Shown one piece after another: positions 43,404 to 55,510 of a stretch of DNA of 64,000 nucleotides. Where the stretch lies: contig JBAJFE010000062.1 of NCBI GenBank assembly GCA_037903355.1, forward strand, positions 1,612,001-1,676,000, read 5' to 3'. The DNA is from Trichuris trichiura (lineage: Eukaryota; Nematoda; Enoplea; Trichinellida; Trichuridae). Every line of letters begins with the position of its first letter. Within the stretch, counting starts at the first letter, position 1. The position numbers were made by a program, and so were the translations under genes. The notes beneath the pieces are model-generated. The model saw only the letters and a list, made by a program, of their open reading frames with translations, searched no databases and was not told the origin of the DNA.

Positions 43404-43530
43404 CAGAGTATGTCCCGTTAAAAATACAAAAAAGGTTTTAATGGAAGTCCGTAGCTTTCGAGCCGCGCGTAACCCTAAAGCTACGGACTTCCATTAAAAG
43501 TTTTTTGTATCTTCAACGGGACATACTCCG
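43404..43530. mobile_element. 127 bp hairpin MITE, mariner-like, TA-flanked
   Basis: Two arms of about 53 bp are nearly perfect complements. The left arm begins CAGAGTATGTCCCGTT and reaches GGAAGTCCGTAGCTTT at 43458. The right arm starts AAAGCTACGGACTTCC at 43477 and ends with the matching CATACTCCG. The loop is 18 bases. TA flanks both ends (43402-43403 and 43531-43532). It has no coding capacity. Size, TA duplication and terminal repeats fit a Tc1/mariner-derived MITE. Confidence 0.85.
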
Positions 43531-43532
43531 TA

Positions 43533-46500
43533 AGAAGAAACAATTCAACCATGAAAACCTACGGTACCGTGCGAAAAAGTTACATTTTCAAAAGCGAACG
43601 GAATTGTGAGTCTGCTTGTTCGAAATCTAATTACGGAAGCAATTAAACCCCCTTGGTCACATTAAGCGGCTTAGTTGGGAATGAAGTTACATTTATAGTG
43701 TTTTCTGATTTGTTATACAGGACTTGCAGGACCAAAACATTCACTAACTTATTACAACTAAATAATTTCTGAATTTTCAAGGAGTAAGAGAACTTACTCC
43801 TATTTTCAAAAATTCTACTATGCTTTGTGCATAGCTAAATGTTTACCTTTTGAATGGGTAAAACTACCGAGTATCCCACCCTTCGATTCCAATATAGAAT
43901 GCGGAAGCAACATTTATGCTGCAGGTTCACAAACAATGTGTAGTGACCCGTTCGTTCCTTTTTTCCTTCAAGCATTTGCGGATTAATTCTTGATCATGTA
44001 AGGTAACTCAGAAATCACAAAAACATATCTGACTACAGTTGAGCGTTGAATAGATTTGATAGAAACAGAGCTTTTTAGTTATACTACCTTGTAAGCGCAT
44101 AGCAATGAGTAAGCGATGTTAGCTATGCCTTCAACACATCGTTCAGAGTGACTGAACATTCTGTGAGCGTGGGAAGTTGCGTGAATCATCGACATATAGA
44201 CGGGGCTCGTGAACCAATAGCATAGTAGCCAGTGGACTGCTATGCTATGTTCAGACTTCGCTGGTTTCTAAGGATGGAGCTTGATAACGCTAAGTTTTGG
44301 AAGTATTCCCAGAGACTTTGTGTTCTAAACTAATATTTGATTTTTTCAGCTGATTATTTAATAATCAGGCAGAAAGAGCACTCTTTTGAGTAGCTTTGAG
44401 CATTTGGTGTATTCTCTATTCTCAAACGTGATCCAAGAAGGAAAATTAATTTTATATGCTTTGATCTTCCTCCATTACTTTCTACATCGTAGATCGCTAG
44501 CTCTCCTTCCATTAGGCACCCCTGACGACACTTCCTGTAACTTACTGAACCAGCGTGGTGGGAAAGTAAAAGGAGATGGCTATTTGAGCGCTTTAAGTTT
44601 TGCTACACGATATTTTCAATGTTCTTCGCACAGGTGAAAGCCTGGATAACAGAAACATTCAACATTTTGTTACATAGAAGCTCAGAGCTCCAAACTTACA
44701 TCGCACATTACGAGAATGAGATGGAAACCGGACAAAACGGAAGATCGCAGGCGTTGAACCGCAAGAAGATCACAGTTTACGGTGAAATCTTGTAGTCTGA
44801 CTTGTACTTGGCAAGGGACGTTCGTATAATGGAGGGCTAACTGGAATGCAGGTACCATGTCTGCTGTCATTTATATTCCTAATATTTGAATATTGGAAAA
44901 CTTATGCGGGTCTGTATGCTTTTGAATTATCATAATTGTTTTTAATAAATAGCTGTCTGTAACTTTATAAAATCAGCTAAACAAACACCCTAACTGTAGA
45001 TTGACGTTTTTAGACCTGATTAGGAAAAATAGGACAACAATGCCCACATATGCGACTGATGTCCAAGCGCGAAGCAGCAACAGTAGCACGTGACGAACTA
45101 ACCAAGCTGCGTAATTTAACTTACTAACCGCCACAAGTCATACGCCAGATTTTTCTATGTTATTGGGCTTAGAAAACAACAGCAGCTGGAACTCAAGGAA
45201 AGAAAAACACTTCCGCTTCGGGAAGTTATGGCATCGCAGCTTGAAAATCATTCATTCTTAGCATAGCTGTACTGTTTTCTTCGACGAATTCGAATAATTG
45301 AAAGTTCGAGTAACGACGTTTCACTGTAGTGACAACACAGATGTTTTGAACGACTTTTCAGAACTCATAACGTATTTACATGTTGAAGGGTTATTTCTTA
45401 CTATACCTTGTAGATATAGCTTTCGGGATTCGTCTGGCTGTCTTCCAAGCAGCGAGCTTGAGTTTTAATGAGACTTTATTTGTGTTCGACGCTCAGAATG
45501 GGATTACATGGTTCAACAGGTTGCCTCTGCAAAGTTTAATTTGAAAAACGGCTAATCCGTACGCGAGTAAGCTACAAAACTTAATGCGCCTGCGTCAAAC
45601 AGTGGGCGCTGGATTAGAACCTGCAAATCAAGAAGATAACGACGCTGGGCCCCGTTAGGATCCGTCAAGAAATAGTTAACCAAGGCGTGGTTTCATATGC
45701 GCTCTGTTTGTTGTATCGGGTAAAACCTTTCACCTTCGCGACTAGCATTGTCCGAAACGTAAGACAGTCTGCGACCAAAACGAGTTATTTTGGAAGTTAG
45801 CCGACCTTTGCTGCAACGAAAAACTAACACTGTTTCCCTGTTGATTTGGGAACGATTTTCGAATAATTTTCACTACATGTATTGAAAGGAAATCCGTTCA
45901 ATTTTTAAAATTTTTTTACTGCGCTTTTCCTGCTAATCAGGCACGATTCATAATTGTCAATTTATAAATCATTCAACTGAAGAATTCTAGCCGATGACTA
46001 CATGAAAAAAGCCTGAAAATCACTGCCCAATAAAAAAAATCGCAAAAACGGGACGACAAATTTCCATACTTTCAGCGGAACCTGCGCATACTTTTTGGGT
46101 AAACAAAAACGCCACGTGTTACTCAGCACGAGTATGCTACTCCGAGCTATATTCTTGATAACGTGCGCTAAATGATGTGTAAATACAGACAAATGTTTCG
46201 CATCGCTAAGGGCTGTCAGATCCCATTTACAGCGAAGACAGAAGGATGCATGCCCTTGATGAGGACAGAATCCAGTGACCTCAAGAGCTACGCGTGCTAC
46301 ATAACATCCAACAAATGTCATAAGCAGCATGAGAAAACGATATGCTTAGTATAACGTTCCATTTTTTTAATTTGAAACACTAACTTTTTAGAGAGCGATA
46401 TTACATGCTCTCATTCTCAAAAATTTAACTACGCTATAAGCATAGTATATTTTTACCTTTTCGATAGGGTAAAATACCAGTTAACTGAGTTACATGATTC

Positions 46501-49054
46501 CCATATATGATAAACTATCAGCGATTAACCAACAGGTTCACATGCTTTTTATTTTAACTTGTGTTTCTATGTAACTTGTAGGTACTGTTAAAAATGGACT
46601 GCTTAGTTTCTGTAACAGCTCTTAAGCATTTAATGTTCCGCTAACGCAGATAAAATCAATAAAAAAAGGTCCATCTAGGAATCTGAGTGCTAAGCATCAG
46701 CGTGCTCATATCCTGCATGGTCTTCAGTATTTTTCCATTACCAGTTCACCGTATTTCAGTATTGACTTCCAGGCAAAACAACGTTTGGCGTTAGGTCTTT
46801 TTGAAGCTGATGATTTTCCTCGAAATCAGCGTTTACCTAAAGTTTAAGCCAAAAAGTAAACTTGAAGTTGAACAAACATTTCAGCGCTACAAGCCCAGCT
46901 AATTTGCATAAAAATACGAAGGCGGTTTGCCGGACAAAAGCACCAAAAGGCAAAAGGACGGTGAAGTCACAATGCATAATTCTTGGCTTGGATATTTTGA
47001 CATAAACGTTTTGATGCGTACACCCAATGCAGCTAAGTTTCAGCTGGCCTGCCTTACCAATTTAATTTAAATTTTATAGGTAAACGGCAACAGAATGTAT
47101 CTACTGCTATCAGTGGGGATGAACATGCTCTACAAAGGGTAATTCCAACCACGCCGTATTGCATTAGCATCTCCGAAAGCACTGTGAAAAGAAAAGCGCG
47201 TTCCATATTGAGGAAGTATCTTAAAACAGAATATCAAGGAGCTCCTATGTTTTGTTGTTGAAAATTGGTGAATCAGCATAACGTTTTTCAGAAACTGTCA
47301 GCTTCGCAGCTTTTGTAGCCGACTTTATCCGGGCTTCAGTGTCATATATTGTTATGCTTATTTACTTATTTGCTTGTAATCTTGAAAAGCACAACATCGA
47401 CCTCTGCAAGTCTGATGCTCGAGTTCTGTAAGTTCGAATTTTGAAAAAAACAGTAAAAAGGGAATACCTTAACAGTAACTTATTCATATTGGCTGGCCAC
47501 TGCACATACGGTCAGCCAAAGAGCTGAGTATTTGAGAAAGTTTATCTTTCACAAACGTAAGTGTACAAGAGAAAGATGCCTTTGTGTAATCGAGGAAGTT
47601 ACAATGTTGTTGAGCAAAGGCAAAATCATTAGTTTATTAATATCAATTTCCATTTTTGCTAATGTTGGGCCATTAGTCACCCATCGCCACCACTCTACCG
47701 TTGACATTCGTGATTTTCAGGCTCGATGACCACAGACTCTATTTTGAGCGCGCCTCAATGACGTTCAACAGACGGCCTACATGTTAGCTTTGATTTAGGG
47801 CGGAACAGGATGGCTCAGAAAAAGCGGGTCAGCTCCGGGTTTTGCCTTACCCTATGCCTAAGCCTAAACGTAAGAGTTTCTATGCTTAGGCTTAAGTTAG
47901 AAAGAAGTGGGTGGTTGAGAAAAAACCCGTAGATCATGGCAAGGCTTACTCTTAGTTTGTGTCATAGCATGCTCATAATTGGAGGAAGGTTGAGTGGTGA
48001 GTTGTCATTGACTATGAGCACCATGAAAGGTTAACAGTAAAGTCGCGAGGATAGATGATCAAAGATCTCTAGTTCTATTCATCTAGGGCTAATATTTGAT
48101 CTGAAATTTTTTTGCAATGAAAAAAGTATTCTCTGTTGCGTACAAGACGTACAGCCGCCGCTGCCATTGTACTCTCCTGTTCAGACAACAGTAACGTGTT
48201 GTCCCTGCATTCCAGATGCCCGCCTTGGTATTACTCATTTATCCTTGTAAAATAAGAGCTATCTCTTGTTTTCACGTCTTTGCGATGCGAAAATTGATCA
48301 GCGTCAAATAACTAGTGTTTGACTGAATGATAAAAGGGAGGCCTCAAAAGGCCGTCAGACCTTGGACTATGGCATATTATGGGTGTGACACTATCAGGCT
48401 AGCGAAAGCAGTGCCGTAAACCTCAGTCAATCCATATCCAACTCTGTCATCTTTCCCGTTTTCCGTTTTGCAATTTTGAAATTAACTTCATCATTGCTTT
48501 AGCTCAATAATCCTCATCTATTTGCGAACACAGAACCTGAAATAAAGCACAACATGGACACGCTTCGACGGTTTGAAGCACTTAGAAGGCAGCTACAAGT
48601 TACATTCGCTAAGATGGTGACGTAATTTGAAAACTCCATTTTAGCTTTCCGGATTTCTCATTCTAGCTTTCGCACAATGTCTTCATCAGCACCGTTACTT
48701 TGCGCTGCTATCAACAGGGTGGAATCATTGATGCCTTTGATCAGTTAAGCCTTATTGCTGGCTTCTCTGGTACAAGTAAGATCAATTATTTTACACGCGT
48801 GAGTGTAATATCTTTCTCCTTTTTCATTCTCGTACGATTGATGCTATCTATACATCTTTCACTCGATATTGAGCGAGAAGCTTTTCTTCCATCCGTCGGT
48901 CTTTACTACAAGCTTATCTAGCTTAATTATACACGCACTTTCTTAAGAAGTCACTGATGTGCATACATTTTGAATTGATTTTTTAGCAGGAGGATTTATT
49001 TTGTAGTTTACGCTTTTTTGAAGGTTTGGCGTACCGTCCCCACGAAATGTGGTC
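43533..49054. other. Gene-poor region
   Basis: Only short open frames without motifs. A TTAGGC-type repeat copy with a small internal hairpin lies at about 47805-47900 (ACAGGATGG, then CCTATGCCTAAGCCTAAACG and its partial complement). The 110-codon minus-strand frame at 45998-46330 has a hydrophobic start but no recognisable domain. Confidence 0.4.
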
Positions 49055-49591
49055 TCATCGTATCAGTTTGAACGACTGACACATGGATATCTTCAAAAGA
49101 AATTTCTCTGGTTGGGTTACCCTACATCTGTTACGTGCGCAAAGAACTGTCAGAAACCATGAGCTTTGCAGATGGTGTGTACGTTTCAATAATTCAATCG
49201 TCATATGTAGCCTAAAAGCTGTGACTGCTTTGCTCTGTGAAGTTTTTATGCCACGGAGCGATATGGTGTGATTCAAAGTATGAAATCGGGAGACTCGTTC
49301 ATCATAAATACTTATGCATGGGTCCTCTAGTGTGTAATAAAAGTAGCCTGTATTAAAATAAAGAACGTCAAACCAACAAGCGAAGAAATAGTCTTCATTG
49401 AAAAAACTGCTTTTTATTATTTTCACAACCGTTGCACTATGGTAAGTGCTGTAGTGACAGAGTTTAGTAGACATACCATGCCAAGTGGTTAGCGCTCGTG
49501 ACGGTAAAAACATCTGAGCATTTTCTTCTCTAAAAACAATGAAAAATTCGCTGCCGTTAAGAAAAGTTATGTATTCGAAAGAGATTGCCAT
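49055..49591 (-). CDS. Isolated 178-codon open frame, function unknown
   Basis: ATG at 49591 (MAISFEYITFLNGSEF) reads to a stop at 49055, and the frame is open a little further upstream. It is the longest uninterrupted frame in the distal third. It is rich in Phe, Tyr, His and Cys, without a signal peptide or repeated pattern. In AT-rich DNA of this length such a frame could occur by chance, and I see no splice-supported neighbours. Likely spurious, but listed for checking. Confidence 0.15.
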   Translation of the reverse strand: MAISFEYITFLNGSEFFIVFREENAQMFLPSRALTTWHGMSTKLCHYSTYHSATVVKIIKSSFFNEDYFFACWFDVLYFNTGYFYYTLEDPCISIYDERVSRFHTLNHTISLRGIKTSQSKAVTAFRLHMTIELLKRTHHLQSSWFLTVLCARNRCRVTQPEKFLLKISMCQSFKLIR

Positions 49592-49642
49592 CGAACTTTC
49601 AGCGCAGATTTGCTCCCTCCTGAGTTCATCAATATGATACAC

Positions 49643-52600
49643 TCATTCTTTAATTACAAAAGCTATTCGCTTTCGACCAATAAAAAGCATCCTAGTAATA
49701 CACAGATAAAAAACTCCGTTGGTTTACTATTACGTAACTATTAGTAATTTTCACACAGAAAGAAGGAATTTATTAACAGTACCTGATTCAACGAAACTTT
49801 TTTTAAAAACACAACGCGCACAGATATTGTTATTATTTGCCTCGTTGTAATTTCTTTTGAACAGCACTCATATAATATGTATTTATTTAAATTTTAATTA
49901 GTACTTTCCAGACTCGACAATTCAAGTTCGCTGAGGGAGAAATTTTACACTACGGGCGCATTCATTCAACAACTAATCAATGAACATGTTTCATAATTTT
50001 ACTTCTCCATCCATCGTTTCCAGCTTAAAAACAATTGCACAACTTTGCAAGTTTCAGTCTGACCGTAAGGCTGCAATGACCATAATTAGTCCAAGTTACT
50101 GCTCAGGAAGAGCTAGCAAAAGTGACTCAGAAGTTGAAAGCTCAGTTTAGTTAACTTTGAATTTCTGTTGCGCTGTAGTCCCTTCATGTTTCCCACCAGC
50201 GCGTTGACAGCGTTCAATTACTATAGCTTTAATTAGCAGAAGCTATGCTGGCTTCCGCGCGCAGATTGGAAAGATATCTCAAACAGTCTATGTTGATAAT
50301 AGCAGTTGGCACTGAAGGTGACGACAAGGCAAAAGACAACGTGCATCTCATTTCCTATTTTGCCGCCTTTCAACCTAAACACAGCGTAGCTTTATCAAAC
50401 TGTTATCGCAGCGACAGTAGGAATGATTATATTAATAATCAAGACACTAATGTTGTGATTACGAAGCGGAATTGAAGAGAAATGAGCGCATGCGTTTAAG
50501 TATTTAATATTGACATGCTCCGTACTATCAATGTTTGAACTTAAATTGTTACAGACGCTTATGATGAAATTCAAAGGAAACAGCCTGTTTACCATAGTTT
50601 CTTGCGGTGAAACGATTCCAGAAGCAGCTTGGACTTTAAGTGAATATCTCTTTAGATGGACTCAATACCTGCGATCTAACTGCAAAGTAGAGGCATGACG
50701 TTGCGTACGCTGAACAAGGATAGACGTATCACGTTTAATTGAGCGCGTGTCGTCATTTTGCAGCTGTTGTTCATTTGAGAACAATTCCATTTTTAAGCGT
50801 AAGCATACAGACGACACTATGCTACTTTCCTTTAAGAGTAAGGCATGCATGGTAAAAAAGGCATGTGATACACATTTCTTCCATCTGCAATCAGCAGCAC
50901 ATCAGAAATACCATTAATTGAGGAGCGGCTTTAATTCACAAATTTATTTTGCCAAATGAGATTTGCATATATGATAGTTTGGTGCCAGTATGCTTTGTCA
51001 CCGCAGTAACAACTTGTTCGAACGTGCTGGAATTCTGGATATCAGTTTCGCAGCAGTTGCAATTCACAGCATCAACAGCATACTGTTGTAGACCAAATAA
51101 TGAATAGGAAAGGAATATATAATTTAGACTTCAGTTTTCTAGAACATTTTTAACACGAAATCCATCGCTGCCTGGGTAACAGCCTGATTTGAAATTGCTC
51201 ATTCCATTACGTCACAACATCTTGGATAAATTCGTTTTGGAAATGTCCAAACAGATTACTTTTTATGCGCGCTCTTCAACAACCAGTTTCGATTAAATTA
51301 ACCTAATGCCGAGTCACTCATAGCTTATGAGCAGCTACCAGACGCTGTTTAAGCCTCAACAGATGGACTTAAAAGCGTGATTTGGAAAAGAACGTTTATT
51401 TAATTCCCGAAGGGTCACAGGGCGATAGTGTGTGAAATGGTTAGAACAAGCAGCAACTTTCACAGCCGCACTAACAAAAAACATTTCGACCAAACGTGTT
51501 CTGAGCAGAGTCAACTGCATTACTAAAGACGTTTACGTTTCCCAGAATCAAATAAAAGCCATTCTGATTAGCCTGAATCACGGCAGCTTTTTTGCCGCCA
51601 TGCTAAGAATTGTCTTGCATGAAATCCTAAGCCATTTAAGCGCAATACGTTAATAGATTTCTCAAAAAAATTTACGCTTTTAATTTTCTAAAAGTAGTAC
51701 ACATTTGAGGAAGTTCGTAATGACATACGCAGCGCACGCATAGCTAAGCAGGAGTTCTCATTTTCACAAATTTTGGGGAGTTATGCGCCCATGTATTTCA
51801 ATGCCAGTTTGTTCTGGAGTTAGCTTACACATCGTATTGAATGCAGCAATGTATTACTATAACAATGACTGCATGTAAAGCAGGCAATGGTAACATCATT
51901 GAATTTAGTCTAGAACAAATAACAAGTAAACAAGCTGTTCATCCGAAACTGAAGTGAAGTAATTAGATGCTTACTCAAGAAAATTCTTGTATATAAGCCT
52001 AAGTTTAAATTAAGCACAGCATTTGTCCGCCTCTTGAAAGTTGCTTGTGGTAATTTGCTTACGATCATTACAGCCAGTTTTATTTAAAGAACAACAAGTC
52101 ATAATATTTACTGCCATGTCTTAAGTGTCGCCAAACGTTGTAATGTATTTAGGTGGTCAGGAAAAGTCATTTACATTTTTTAGAATTACGTTTATTGATC
52201 ACTTTTAGTCTCCAATAGCAACTCTATAGCAGCTGCTTCAGCTTTAATCACTGAGCTTACATTCACTATATAAAATTTGCTCATTTGCAAGCTAAATATT
52301 GCAAGACGCGTAATTCTTTGAATATTTTTCATTGCAGATGGGGACAACATTGTTGTTTCGCCTGACTTAGAATAGTTGCGCCTTCTACTGAACCGTTGTG
52401 TTCACGCAAATTCAGCCACAGTAACGCGGATATAACCTTGTAATTGCCCATGAGCAGCTCAGCATTACTCTACAGAAATGCGTGGGCGGAATGAAGGTCA
52501 CTTACAAGAACAGTTTCTCGTAATGAAGGAGACTTATCTAAGGTGAAAAAAATCTACGGTTTACCCGCACGCTGATGTAAGAAAACAGTAGTCACCTCGA

Positions 52601-52809
52601 TGAAAGATACATTTCGACTTTAGGGCGACACGAGGTCAATGTGTTCTAAAACTAGGTAATAAACAGATTGCTAAGGCCAGGAGTAATACTTGCGAAGCGG
52701 GCTGCTGCACCTGTAGGAAAGTGAAGGTTTCTCAATAATTGTTAAGGGTTTACGCTACGTTCAAAATGCGAGGATATTCCCACAACGGCTCTACCGAGCT
52801 ATATCAGTC
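49643..52809. other. Gene-poor region
   Basis: No feature supported. Short frames such as 50245-50475 lack motifs. Confidence 0.4.
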
Positions 52810-55510
52810 TTACTTAAATTTTCTTGAAATTTCTTCGACGGGTAGCTTGACAAACATTACCCCAATGTAATCGGAAACATTGCGACTTTCTGTGTGCGTT
52901 TTTAAGCCGTTTTGACCAACAGATTTTACTTTTAGTTTAGTTGCTGCTGTTGCTACAACGTTTGCTTTGGCGCAAGGACAATCGATCACTGAAAAGGGTG
53001 AAGAAGCGGTCACTAGAGGATTACCAGGAATGATGTAGCTCGCCGGTCATTAGTTCATCATTAGAACGTAATTTATGGGCCAAATCTTCGCTGCGCCCAA
53101 GTTCAGTAAGCGTTACGACTTTTCTTTCATTGCCATTTTTACTCACTGAACATCCAACCACTAGCTGCCTGCCTATAGGTTTTGAACTGAAATCGATCAG
53201 CCATGAGATGACGAGGTGTCGGAGAGGCCATGCAACAGATTAGCATACGAAGAGCTAGAAGTCGGCTGAAAGTGAGAAAGAGAATTTTCCTTTACTTATC
53301 TTTAAGTTGAACCGCCTATCCGTTTGGACGTCCTTTTTGATAAGCTTTTTGAAGCTAGAAGCGGAAAAGAAATAACTAACAGGAAAGATAAAATTGGTAA
53401 GTTTTCTTGAATTCTGAACTTTCATCTTCTTAGTTAGTTAAGAGGATTGCTTTCAAGAAACATGCTGCATGACGGCTTTGTTAAGCAAAGCGTGAAAGGC
53501 GGAGTAGACACCTTAGGTGTATTTCTACCTTTCTCGCTAGCCATTATTCATGGCAGTTTCCCCTCACAGATATGCGATGTATAAATCATGCAGCTTATAT
53601 GTTCATATGTCATTGCTATTTATGACTTTGCTGCTCGAGTCACGGGCATACATGCGGAGTAATGAATGCCTTATGTTAGCTTAGGAAAGCAATTCAAGTT
53701 CCACAATAATTGACAAGCATTCGCCTAGTCATTAGAAAATCTGAATAGCCAAGCGCAAGCGTAAACAGCACAAAGTAGTAGTGCTGGTAATATTTTTTTC
53801 ACGCAAGCTTACTAAAGCTTAAACTCTGCTTTCAAAACAGTACGAATCATAAATTCACGACGCCGCAGTTTGAACTACCCGCATTAATACTTAAAGGTTC
53901 GTTCGCTTTCGCTTTTGTTTGCAGGATTGGGTTCAAACGTTTTCTGGACAATTTCACAGCATTTTCAAACAGACTACGTAGTACTGCTTCCGTATATTCA
54001 GCTCAAACCATCAGTGACTTATTAGTGCCCCATGTATTGTCCAATTTTCTTACCTTCTAGGCTGAAACTGTTGCAATTGTGAGTCGAATATAAAAAGAAA
54101 GATATCTCCCTTGAAAACCGTTTCCAGTTGCCTGAATTAGTGATAACCTAAAGTTAGGCCTCTCAAAAATCACGGACGACAAAACTCGGTATGAAAAGAA
54201 CGGCTTTGGGAACTATTAACATTTACTGAGGAGTAAGAGAACTTGGAACAGTAAAACGTTTATCCACAAGTATTGGTTATCAAATTAGATATATTATTTT
54301 AGACGCCAACCTCAGATTTCCAGTCGAAATACCAGTGCCCGTATTCTCGTTGCCAATTTCAGCTCGAAGGGTTGCGCATTCAGTCACGGCTTAATGGAAT
54401 AGATTAGAAAGGATGTGAACGGCCAACAGCATTAAGGAGTGGCAAAATGTCTTCTTTTGTCAGCTAAGGGTCCCTGTAGGATCGAGTAGAAATCTAATTG
54501 GTGAAAGGAATTTCCGCAGCTCATTCCGGTTTCAGCCTTACAGTGATTTAACGATTTCTTGATCGTCTGACACGTGCACTCGAATTGCGCAGAAATACTG
54601 CTCAAAATTACGGGCGCCAACTTGGCTTCAATACGTCCAAAGAGTTTTTATGAGCAAATTTTCCCGCTTGTTCAATCTCAAGGACCGTTCGAAATTATGT
54701 CAAATAATAAGCCAACGTATACATAGGATAGAAAAACGTTGCCAGTTCAACTTACATCTGTGCAAGCTAACGTAGGCACTGCAGTCTGTCAGCTGCAGGC
54801 GCACTGGTCGTTTGAAATGTCCATCATTTCTCAAGCACTTTAGCGAAAATACAAAAAGCCAACTGGATTGCTGGCAGTTTGCAATAAAGCGCTCCGCAGT
54901 TGGGCTTGGCATGGCAATTTTCAACGGGCAAAGTTATAGAAGTTCTTTACTTGTTGTCATTAATTTGAACGCAATGTCTTTTATTGGCAAAAGGTAGGAA
55001 CGGCTGGTGAAGATGCCACTTGCATACCCAAAAATAGATTATTCCATCTATTGGATTAATATTTGGAATGTAAATGCAAATGCCAAAATGTCTTCGTATA
55101 AATGGCCCAAGTATCTTTACTGAACACCGGTACCATGCCGTAAGAAAAAGTTCTGTCCTCAGCGATAACGTGAACCACCTTGCTGCTGACAACGAAATCA
55201 GCTGAGCCCCAAAGCTCTGATCGATTGTTCATACGCGTGCAACGGGAATAATAAACCGTTTTTCCGACTTGACAGGTATTCATGGAATAAGTACTCATAG
55301 CTACTGAGCCAGCAATGCGTGAAAATTCATACGGTTGTCCGTAAACGAAATTAAGAAACGGCGATTTTGCTCCCTCCTTGAAGAGATAAGGTTTTGCCAA
55401 AAAAATTAAAGACGCTGATAACGTGAGCAGACATTTCCTGAAAGCTCCTTGTGCCTATTTTATGCACACAATAAAATGGGGTCGAACGTGACTTACGTGT
55501 ACGAACATGG
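52810..55510 (-). other. Loose group of exon-like minus-strand frames
   Basis: Open pieces at about 55438-55056 (with TCQVGKTVYYSRCTR), 54620-54432 (with FECTCQTIKKSLNHCK) and 53013-52810 (with VIDCPCAKANVVATAATKLK) have paired cysteines. A clean 59 bp GT-AG intron candidate lies at 55497-55439. The intron phase does not lead into the long 55438 frame from the nearest ATG (55509), and I could not join the pieces. This could be a fast-evolving secreted gene or chance. Confidence 0.2.

Noticed and set aside
52810..54620. Possible TIMP/netrin-like gene from the CPC and CTC motifs
   Set aside because: The order of the pieces on the minus strand and the cysteine spacing do not fit that family.
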